Positions 28,171 to 36,353 of a stretch of DNA of 64,000 nucleotides are shown here, piece by piece (the first letter of the stretch is position 1; the number at the start of each line of letters is the position of its first letter). The notes under the pieces were generated by a model. That model made no database searches. It was not told the origin of the DNA and saw only the letters and a list, made by a program, of their open reading frames with translations. Made by a program: the position numbers and the translations under genes. Source of the DNA: VGBO01 sp964453335 (GTDB lineage: Bacteria; Actinomycetota; Acidimicrobiia; Acidimicrobiales; CAIXPF01); the NCBI GenBank assembly GCA_964453335.1, contig CAYVOK010000003.1:62001-126000 (forward strand), given 5' to 3'.

Positions 28171-29090
28171 TGGGACGCATCCCCGACCCCCGGGCGCTGG
28201 TGCGCCGGAAGGGGTTCCCCTTCGTGGCGCCACCGGTGCCCGCGTCGGTCGCACCGCCGGTCCGTCGGCCGCGCGTCGGTGTCGACTTCGACACTGCGTG
28301 GGCGCGCGAACCGGCGGCCCGGATCGTGCGCGCCGCGCTGCACGCCACCGTCGTCGAGGCGGGCGTGCGGGTGATGGCGGACCCGACGGTGCGCGGTGCC
28401 GACCGGCTCGACGGCCTCGACCACGACACCCCGATCATCTTCGTGGCGAACCACTTCAGCCATGCCGACACCCCGCTGCTGCTGCGCCGGCTCCCCCGGC
28501 CGTGGCGCGACCAGCTCTTCGTCGGTGCGGCGGCGGACTACTTCTTCCCGAACCGGGTCGCCGGGTTCGCCGCAGCGCTCGGCCTGAACGCCATCCCGAT
28601 CGAACGCACGAAGGTGAACCGACGGTCGGCCGATGCTGCCGCCGAGCTCATCGAGGACGGGTGGTCGATGCTGATCTTCCCCGAGGGCGGTCGTTCGCCC
28701 GACGGGTGGGGGCAGCCGTTCCGTGGCGGGGCCGCCTACCTGGCGTCGCGCTGCGGGGTGCCGGTCGTCCCGGTGCACCTCGCGGGCACCGAACGGATCC
28801 TGCCGAAGGGCGCGTCGCTGCCGCGGCGGGCGTCGACGACGATCACGATCGGGTCGCCGTTGCACCTCGGGCCGAAGGAGGACGCCCGCAAGGTCGCGAC
28901 CCGGCTCGAGCAGGCCGTCGCCGCGCTCGCGGACGAGGCCACGACGGACTGGTGGCAGGCCCGGCGTCGCGCGCACGCGGGAACGACCCCGTCACTCGAG
29001 GGTCCCGAGCTCGTCGCATGGCGCCGGGCCTGGGAACGGACCGCCGCAGAACGTCGCCGTCCGACCGGCCGTCGCTGGCCGGACGTCTGA
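28170..29090 (+). CDS. PlsC-like 1-acyl-glycerol-phosphate acyltransferase
   Basis: A 306-residue acyltransferase. The catalytic HX4D is NHFSHAD (His95, Asp100), the phosphate-binding motif is LIFPEGGRSPDG, and the fourth block is GVPVVPVHLAGTERILPKG. About 90 residues precede the HX4D, longer than minimal PlsC, and no clear membrane helix is visible. It transfers an acyl group to a phospho- or alcohol acceptor. The ATG overlaps the larA-like stop by one base (TGATG). Last member of the three-gene operon, though the lipoprotein gene follows after 7 bases and may be co-transcribed. Confidence 0.82.
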   Translation: MGRIPDPRALVRRKGFPFVAPPVPASVAPPVRRPRVGVDFDTAWAREPAARIVRAALHATVVEAGVRVMADPTVRGADRLDGLDHDTPIIFVANHFSHADTPLLLRRLPRPWRDQLFVGAAADYFFPNRVAGFAAALGLNAIPIERTKVNRRSADAAAELIEDGWSMLIFPEGGRSPDGWGQPFRGGAAYLASRCGVPVVPVHLAGTERILPKGASLPRRASTTITIGSPLHLGPKEDARKVATRLEQAVAALADEATTDWWQARRRAHAGTTPSLEGPELVAWRRAWERTAAERRRPTGRRWPDV

Positions 29091-29097
29091 TCGCACC

Positions 29098-30657
29098 GTG
29101 CCGATCCCCCGGTCGTTTCTGCTCTGCGTCGTCGCCGGCGCCGTGTCGATCGCCGGGGTGGCCGCGTGCACACCCGCCCGTGACGTGGTGGGCCCACCGG
29201 CCCCGACGGTGGGCGGGACCGCCACGACGTCGACCGCGCTCGTCGCAGCGACGACCACGACCGGCGTGCCCGGGCCTGCGTGGTACTCGGAGGTCGCCGC
29301 GTCGGGTCGACCGTTCCCGGGTGCGGCCGTGCAGGGACTGCTCACGTTCCGGGGGAACCCGACACGGAGCTGGTACGGCAGCGGTCCGGTGCCACGAGCC
29401 CCCGTGGAACTGTGGCGCTACCCGCAGGGCGGGGGCATGTGCGGCACGTCGTCGGAGTTCGGCGAGACGTCGCAGTGGTGCGGTACCGGTTGGACGGGTC
29501 AACCTGCGATGTGGACGGCGAGCGGTGCGTGGTCGGCGCTCGGCGCACGGACGCTCGTTGCGTTCGGTGCCTACGACTACGGCGTGCACGTGCTCGACGC
29601 GACGACGGGACGCCCGGCGGTGTCGACGTTCCGTACCGGCGACCTCATCAAGGGGTCGGTGAGCATCGACCCGGACGGCTACCCGTTGCTCTACACCGGG
29701 TCGCGCGACGGCTACCTGCGGATCATCGCCCTCGACCGTCCCGAACCCGTCGAGCTGTGGCGGTTCCACGCCGAGGACGTGCAGCCCACGATGTGGAACG
29801 ACGACTGGGACGGCTCCCCGCTCGTCGTCGGTGGCCTGCTGCTCCAGGGCGGCGAGAACAGCCGGTTCCACGCGTTCCGTCTGCAGCGCGGCTACGGGAC
29901 CGACGGCAAGGTCACGGCGTCCGCGACGCTCGCGTTCCACACGGCGGGCTGGGACGACCAGTTGCTCGCCGAATCGGGGACACCGGCCATGTCGATCGAG
30001 AACTCGGTCGCACTCGCCGGCACAACGGTGTACTTCTCGAACTCGGCCGGGCTCGTGCAGGGCTGGGATCTCGCCGGGCTCACCACCGCCACCGGCCCGA
30101 CGAACCCGTCGCTCCCGCGGACGTTCCGGTTCTGGATGGGTGACGACCAGGACGCGTCGATCGTCGTCGACGCCGAGGGGTTCCTGTACGCGGCGGCGGA
30201 GTACGAACGCTCGACGGCGCGAGCGACCGCGGTCGGCCAGTTCGTGAAGCTCGACCCGCGCAAGCCCGACAACCCGGTCGTGTGGGCGATGCCGTTGCGC
30301 ACCGGTGGCGTGCCGTCGGGGGTGTGGGCGACCCCGGCGTTGCACCGTGACATCGTCATCGTGACGACGAACGCCGGCGAGGTCCTCGGCGTCGACCGGG
30401 CGACGGGGGCGGTGCGCTGGGAACTCGGTGTTGCGGGTCCGGCGTGGTCGTCGCCGGTGGTCGTCGACGACGTCCTGATCCAGGGCGACTGCGGCGGCGT
30501 GCTGCGAGCGTGGGACGTGCGCGACACCCGGGTCGCGCCGCCGTTGCTCTGGTCGATCAAGATCGGTGGTTGCATCGAGTCCACCCCCGCGGTGTGGGAC
30601 GGTCGGATCGTCGTCGGGACCCGCAGCGGCCAGATGGTCGCCGTCGGCGACCGGTGA
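29098..30657 (+). CDS. PQQ-type beta-propeller lipoprotein
   Basis: A 519-residue extracytoplasmic protein. The signal peptide IPRSFLLCVVAGAVSIAGVAAC ends in a lipobox (VAAC, Cys near residue 24), followed by a Thr/Pro/Ala linker and then repeated propeller blades such as DYGVHVLDATTGRP, DGYPLLYTGSRDGYLRIIAL and GEVLGVDRATGAVRWELG. This is the PQQ/BamB-like fold; cofactor or binding role is unknown. Cys pairs (MCGTSSE, WCGTGW, GDCGG, GGCIES) suggest disulfides. GTG start at 29098. It ends just before the second assembly gap. Confidence 0.75.
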   Translation: MPIPRSFLLCVVAGAVSIAGVAACTPARDVVGPPAPTVGGTATTSTALVAATTTTGVPGPAWYSEVAASGRPFPGAAVQGLLTFRGNPTRSWYGSGPVPRAPVELWRYPQGGGMCGTSSEFGETSQWCGTGWTGQPAMWTASGAWSALGARTLVAFGAYDYGVHVLDATTGRPAVSTFRTGDLIKGSVSIDPDGYPLLYTGSRDGYLRIIALDRPEPVELWRFHAEDVQPTMWNDDWDGSPLVVGGLLLQGGENSRFHAFRLQRGYGTDGKVTASATLAFHTAGWDDQLLAESGTPAMSIENSVALAGTTVYFSNSAGLVQGWDLAGLTTATGPTNPSLPRTFRFWMGDDQDASIVVDAEGFLYAAAEYERSTARATAVGQFVKLDPRKPDNPVVWAMPLRTGGVPSGVWATPALHRDIVIVTTNAGEVLGVDRATGAVRWELGVAGPAWSSPVVVDDVLIQGDCGGVLRAWDVRDTRVAPPLLWSIKIGGCIESTPAVWDGRIVVGTRSGQMVAVGDR

Positions 30658-30661
30658 CCGG

Positions 30662-30761
30662 NNNNNNNNNNNNNNNNNNNNNNNNNNNNNNNNNNNNNNN
30701 NNNNNNNNNNNNNNNNNNNNNNNNNNNNNNNNNNNNNNNNNNNNNNNNNNNNNNNNNNNNN
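30662..30761. other. Assembly gap (100 N)
   Basis: Exactly 100 N, so real size unknown. It removes the start of the MauE-like gene and possibly further genes. The sequence shortly after it has G8 runs (31072-31079, 31147-31154) that sequence poorly. Confidence 0.98.
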
Positions 30762-31037
30762 ACCGTCGTGCTGGCTGCGTTCACCGTGTTCCTCGTCGAC
30801 CGTCTGCGGTCGGGCGTCCGGGCGGCGTGCTCGTGCTTCGGCGGGGCGCGTCGGCACCAGCTGACGGTCGCCGACCCGGTGCGCAACGTGTTCCTCGTCG
30901 CTGTGGCGCTGCTCGCCGGTTCGGCCGGCCGCCCGGGCGTGCCCGCCCCGGTGGCGGTCGTCGTCGGTGGCGCTGGGTTCGCTGCGGGGAGCGGTGCCGT
31001 CGCCGTCGTGCGCCGTCGTGCACTCCGACGCCGCTGA
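30762..31037 (+). CDS. MauE/DoxX-like redox-associated membrane protein, C-terminal part
   Basis: The last 91 residues of a membrane protein; the start is lost in the gap. Two membrane helices flank a loop with ACSCFGGARRHQLTVADPVR. The CxCFG motif and the following Asp-Pro-Val-Arg-Asn are characteristic of MauE-family four-helix proteins, which serve disulfide or quinone redox chemistry and often pair with thioredoxin-like proteins. Whether it belongs to the upstream lipoprotein operon cannot be seen. Confidence 0.65.
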   Translation, partial: TVVLAAFTVFLVDRLRSGVRAACSCFGGARRHQLTVADPVRNVFLVAVALLAGSAGRPGVPAPVAVVVGGAGFAAGSGAVAVVRRRALRRR

Positions 31038-31055
31038 CGATTCGGCGGAAAACAG

Positions 31056-31094
31056 GGAACGCCTGGCCCGAGGGGGGGGTGGGCCAGGCGTTCC
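31056..31094 (+). terminator. Strong hairpin terminator
   Basis: A perfect 14-base-pair stem (31056-31069 with 31081-31094, core CGCCTGGCCC) around an 11-base G-rich loop, 18 bases after the MauE-like stop. No T-run follows, as is common in high-GC genomes. Confidence 0.75.
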
Positions 31095-31189
31095 AACGGC
31101 GTTCAACTGCGGAGGGGGATCCGAGCTGCGCCTCCGGTCACCGTCCGGGGGGGGTTCGGAACTGTGGTGCCGGTGTTGCCAGGAGAGAT

Positions 31190-31205
31190 TGTGCACGATT
31201 GCACA
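31190..31205 (+). promoter_or_regulatory. Palindromic operator candidate upstream of lysR
   Basis: TGTGCA, 4 bases, TGCACA: a perfect inverted repeat 46 bases before the LysR start. Likely an autoregulatory or partner regulator site. Confidence 0.45.
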
Positions 31206-31217
31206 TGATCGGTCAAG

Positions 31218-31239
31218 TAGTTGTCGGAGATTCCAACTA
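31218..31239 (+). promoter_or_regulatory. Second inverted repeat at the lysR start
   Basis: TAGTTG, 10 bases, CAACTA, a perfect 6-base inverted repeat ending 12 bases before the ATG. The region is AT-richer than its surroundings and probably overlaps the promoter, fitting LysR autoregulation. Confidence 0.45.
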
Positions 31240-31251
31240 TCGTTCGCGGCG

Positions 31252-32189
31252 ATGGACCTCCGACAGCTCGCCGCCCTGCTGGCCGTCGCCGACCACGGCA
31301 GCTTCTCGGCCGCAGCCCGGTCGCTGCACACCGTGCAGTCGAACGTCTCCACCCACATCGCCCGGCTCGAGCGTGAACTGCACGTGACGCTCGTCGACCG
31401 GGCGAACGGCAGCCTCACCGACGAGGGGCGGGTCGTCGTCGAGCGCGCCCGACGGATCCGCGGCGAGCTCGAAGCGCTCGCCTCCGACGTGGCGTCGATG
31501 CACGACGAGGTGATCGGAACCGCCCGTGTCGGCATGATCGGCACCACGGCCCGGTGGCTCACCCCCCTGCTGCACGATCGGCTCACGAAGGAGCACCCGA
31601 GCCTCCGTCTCGTTGTGATCGACGCGACCACGGCGAACCTCCTCCCCCGCATCGGCCGAGGCGAGATCGACCTCGCGGTCGTGAACCTCCCGACGAACGA
31701 CCCGGACGTGATCGAGTTCCCGCTCTTCGACGAGGACCGGATCCTGCTCGCGCCGCTCGACCACCCCCTCGCCGCCGAGGACACCGTCGAGCTCCACCAG
31801 GTCGCGGACCACGAACTGCTGCTCTCCGCCGTCGGCTCGGTGTTCCGCACCGAGCTCGACGCCGACGCCGCCGCCCTCGGCGTCACGCTGCGGGCCAAGA
31901 CCGAGGTCGACGGCCTCCGCCTCGTCGCGTCGCTCGCATTCCAGGGCTTCGGCGCGGCGATCGTGCCCGCGTCGGCGGCCCCCGAATGGCTGAGCTCTGC
32001 GGGCAACTGGAAGCGGATCACCATCACCGACCTCGCGCGGCGCTCGGTCGGCGTCATCCGCCGACGCCGGGGACTCCCCTCCGCCGCCGCCCGGGCCACC
32101 CAGGATGTCCTCACCGGTCTCGTCGCTGCAGCCGACAACCTGCCGCCCGGCCTGCACGTCGTAACGGATCCGACGCGCCGCAGGTCGCA

Positions 32190-32193
<4 letters not shown>
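31252..32193 (+). CDS. LysR-family transcriptional regulator
   Basis: A 313-residue LysR protein. The winged helix-turn-helix occupies residues 1-60 (MDLRQLAALLAVADHGSFSA, then AAARSLHTVQSNVSTHIARL), followed by the co-inducer-binding domain from about residue 90 (GTARVGMIGTTARWL). The ATG follows two inverted repeats. The stop overlaps the carboxyltransferase gene start by 4 bases in the same direction, which is unusual because LysR genes are normally divergent from their targets. The pair may form an autoregulated operon. Confidence 0.88.
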
Positions 32194-33545
<1,352 letters not shown>

Positions 33546-33558
33546 GGCCGCCGGAGAC

Positions 33559-33587
33559 AGGACAGCCGCACGCCGACGGGCTAAGTT
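33559..33587 (+). promoter_or_regulatory. Predicted promoter of citrate synthase gene
   Basis: AGGACA (33559-33564), 17 bases, TAAGTT (33582-33587), then a leader of about 50 bases that ends in the Shine-Dalgarno GAGGAG before GTG 33643. Confidence 0.45.
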
Positions 33588-33642
33588 CGGCGTCGGTCCG
33601 ACCGGCCGGACGACCGTGGGTCGCCACATCCGAGGAGCGCAG

Positions 33643-34911
33643 GTGCCCGAAAGCATCACCATCACCGACAACCGCACGGGGAACTCCGTCGAGGTCCCGA
33701 TCGTCGACGGAGGCGTCGACGCCAACGCGTGGTCGAAACTGCTGCCGGGCGTGTGGTTCTTCGACCCGAGCTTCGGGGCGACCGCGTCGACGTCGAGTGC
33801 CATCACCGAGCTCGACGGCGACAACGGGATCCTCCGCTACCGCGGCTACCCGATCGAGCAGCTCGCCGAGCAGTCGACCTACCTCGAGTGCGCGTACCTG
33901 CTGCACCACGGCGAACTGCCGACGAAGGCCCAGGCAGACGCCTGGGAGTACGACATCACCCACCACACGTTCATCCACGAGCAGCTGCGCAAGCGGTTCA
34001 TGGAGGGCTTCCACTACGACGCCCACCCGATGGGCATGTTCGTGTCGACCCTCGGCGCCCTCTCCACCCTCTACCCCGAGGCGAAGGAGATCGAGGACCC
34101 CGCCGTCCGCATGCAGCAGATCGTCCGCCTCATTGCGAAGGCACCGACGATTGCCGCCTGCTGCTACCGGTTCAGCCAGGGCCTGCCGTTCGTCTATCCG
34201 GATAACGCCCTCGACTTCCCGACGAACTTCCTCAACATGATGTGGCGCATCGGGTCCGACTACGAGGTCGACCCGACTCTCGCCCGGGCGATGGACGTGC
34301 TGTTCATGCTCCACGCCGACCACGAGCAGAACTGCGGCACGACCGCCATGCGCGTCGTCGGTTCGTCGCACGCCGACCCCTACTCGGCAGCCGCGGCGGC
34401 CGCAGCCGGCCTCTACGGCCCGCGCCACGGCGGTGCGAACGAGCAGGTCGTCCGCATGCTCACCGAGATCGGGACCTACGACCAGGTCGACGACTTCATC
34501 GCCGGCGCCAAGAAGGGCGAGCGGCGGATCATGGGCTTCGGCCACCGGGTGTACAAGAACTACGACCCGCGGGCGAAGATCGTGAAGGAGACCGCCTACA
34601 AGGTCTTCGAGGTCACCGGGAAGAACCCGCTGCTCGACATCGCGCTGAAGCTCGAGGAGACGGCCCTCAACGACGAGTACTTCGTCAACCGCCGCCTCTA
34701 CCCGAACGTCGACTTCTACTCGGGTCTCATCTACCAGGCGATGGGCTTCCCGATCGAGATGTTCACCGTGCTCTTCGCCATCCCGCGGGTCGCCGGTTGG
34801 CTCGCCCACTGGAACGAACTGCTCGAGCAGGACCAGCGGATCTCCCGTCCCCGTCAGATCTACACGGGCTCGGGCGTGCGCGACTACGTGCCGATCACCA
34901 AGCGGGGCTGA
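33643..34911 (+). CDS. gltA: Citrate synthase
   Basis: A 422-residue type II citrate synthase condensing oxaloacetate and acetyl-CoA. Catalytic residues are visible in GPRHGGANEQ (His), MGFGHRVYKNYDPRA (His) and NVDFYSGLIY (Asp). The substrate-binding MRVVGSSHADPYSA is also present. The GTG at 33643 has GAGGAG 8 bases upstream. It is monocistronic: its own promoter lies upstream and a perfect hairpin terminator follows 8 bases after the stop. A short N-terminal beta domain (ESITITDNRTGNSVEVPI) is typical of the GltA form. Confidence 0.95.
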   Translation: MPESITITDNRTGNSVEVPIVDGGVDANAWSKLLPGVWFFDPSFGATASTSSAITELDGDNGILRYRGYPIEQLAEQSTYLECAYLLHHGELPTKAQADAWEYDITHHTFIHEQLRKRFMEGFHYDAHPMGMFVSTLGALSTLYPEAKEIEDPAVRMQQIVRLIAKAPTIAACCYRFSQGLPFVYPDNALDFPTNFLNMMWRIGSDYEVDPTLARAMDVLFMLHADHEQNCGTTAMRVVGSSHADPYSAAAAAAAGLYGPRHGGANEQVVRMLTEIGTYDQVDDFIAGAKKGERRIMGFGHRVYKNYDPRAKIVKETAYKVFEVTGKNPLLDIALKLEETALNDEYFVNRRLYPNVDFYSGLIYQAMGFPIEMFTVLFAIPRVAGWLAHWNELLEQDQRISRPRQIYTGSGVRDYVPITKRG

Positions 34912-34919
34912 GGCCACAC

Positions 34920-34947
34920 GATCCCGGCGGCACACGCCGCCGGGATC
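34920..34947. terminator. Bidirectional terminator between gltA and the quinone oxidoreductase gene
   Basis: A perfect 12-base-pair stem, GATCCCGGCGGC and GCCGCCGGGATC around ACAC. It overlaps the stop codon of the convergent minus-strand gene and can serve both. Confidence 0.8.
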
Positions 34948-35929
34948 ACCGGATGTCGACGAGGACCTTACCGACGCTCGCGTTCGTCTCCAGGTAGCGG
35001 TGTGCGTCCGCGATCGCGTCGAGCGGGAAGCGGCGGTCGATAACCGGCACGAACGTGCCGTCCTCGAACCGCGGCACCAGCTCACGGCCGAACCGCTGCG
35101 CGAGGGCGGCCTTCTCCTCGAGCGGTCGGGGCCGCAGCACCGTGCCGACGATGTGCGCACGCTTCGGTAGAAGACGGGCGAGCGGGAGCGTGGCGGTCGG
35201 CTCCCCCATCACCCCGACCTGCACAAGCCGACCGCCGACGGCGAGCGCGTCGATGTTGCGGTCGAGGTACTCGCCCCCGACGACGTCGAGGACGACGTCG
35301 GCACCGGCCCCGCCGGTGACCTCTGCGACCGTCGCGACGAAGTCACCGCTGCGGTGGTCCACCGCCGCGGTCGCGCCGAGCGCGAGGCAACGGTCGACCT
35401 TCCCGGCCGAACACGTCACCACCACCCGGGCACCGGTGGCCCGGGCGATCTGGATCGCCGCCGTCCCGACGCCGGACGCACCCGCGTGGACGAGGGCCGT
35501 CCCACCCGGTGCGAGACCGCCCTGCAGCACGAGCGCGTCCCAGGCCGTGAGCCACACCTCGGGGATCGCGGCCGCGTCCGCGACGTCGATGCCCGTCGGG
35601 ACCCGGATCGCCTGTCGTTCGTGCACGACGACGCGCTCCGCGTAGCCGCCGCCGATCACGATGCCCATCACGGCGTCGCCGACCGACCAGCGTGCCACCC
35701 GTCCCCCGACGGCGCTGACGACCCCGGCGAACTCGAGCCCGGGGATCTCGACCTCGGGCGCAGGTCCGGGCTGGGGGTACTTCCCCTCGCGTTGCAGCAG
35801 GTCACCCCGGTTCAACGCCGTCGCGACCACGTCGACGACGACGTCCTCCGGTCCGCCGACCGGGTCCGCAACCTCCTCGACCCGGAGCACCTCGGGACCA
35901 CCGTGGGAACGCAGGACGACAGCACGCAT
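34946..35929 (-). CDS. NAD(P)H:quinone oxidoreductase (zinc-independent MDR family)
   Basis: A 327-residue medium-chain dehydrogenase/reductase of the quinone oxidoreductase/TP53I3 group. MRAVVLRSHGGPEVLRVEEV opens the catalytic domain with TALNRGDLLQREGKYP. The nucleotide site is VHAGASGVGTAAIQIARATG. No structural zinc cysteines are present. The ending LETNASVGKVLVDI is the family C-terminus. Converges on citrate synthase across a shared terminator and diverges from the DUF971 gene. Confidence 0.88.
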   Translation of the reverse strand: MRAVVLRSHGGPEVLRVEEVADPVGGPEDVVVDVVATALNRGDLLQREGKYPQPGPAPEVEIPGLEFAGVVSAVGGRVARWSVGDAVMGIVIGGGYAERVVVHERQAIRVPTGIDVADAAAIPEVWLTAWDALVLQGGLAPGGTALVHAGASGVGTAAIQIARATGARVVVTCSAGKVDRCLALGATAAVDHRSGDFVATVAEVTGGAGADVVLDVVGGEYLDRNIDALAVGGRLVQVGVMGEPTATLPLARLLPKRAHIVGTVLRPRPLEEKAALAQRFGRELVPRFEDGTFVPVIDRRFPLDAIADAHRYLETNASVGKVLVDIR

Positions 35930-35978
35930 GCGCGCACCGTAGTTGGCACGGGGCGCCCGGGGCGGCGAGGCTCCCGTC

Positions 35979-36341
35979 GTGGAACGCACCGAGGAGCCCG
36001 ACCCCACCGACCGTTGGCGTTGTCGTGACGTGACCGTCCGGCGGGCGCAGGGCGTCGAGGTGGTCTTCGGCGACGGGGTGGTGCACGACTTCGACCTCGA
36101 GGAGCTGCGGGCGTGGTGCCCGTGCGCGAACTGCCGGAACGCTCGCGAGGCCGGGCGTCCCGCGTTCAGCGGTGACCCCGATCGCCTGCGCCTGCGCGAC
36201 GCCGAACTGGTCGGCGCCTGGGGTCTCCGGTTGGTCTGGGACGACGGGCACGGCACCGGCATCTTCCCGTGGGACGAGCTGCGCCGGTGGGCCGACGCCG
36301 GTGCACCCGCGTTCGGCCCCGACTCCGGCCTGGGCGCCTGA
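35979..36341 (+). CDS. DUF971 domain protein (GBBH-like N-terminal domain)
   Basis: A 120-residue protein of the gamma-butyrobetaine hydroxylase-like N-terminal domain family. VVFGDGVVHDFDLEELRAWC is followed by the CxCxxC motif WCPCANCRNAREAGRP, and it ends GHGTGIFPWDELRRW. In other bacteria such small proteins bind metal or Fe-S through these residues and are linked to cluster carriers; its own function is unknown. GTG 35979 was chosen over a TTG at 35943. Ends 13 bases before a convergent gene. Confidence 0.75.
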   Translation: MERTEEPDPTDRWRCRDVTVRRAQGVEVVFGDGVVHDFDLEELRAWCPCANCRNAREAGRPAFSGDPDRLRLRDAELVGAWGLRLVWDDGHGTGIFPWDELRRWADAGAPAFGPDSGLGA

Positions 36342-36353
36342 ACGCGTCGACGC

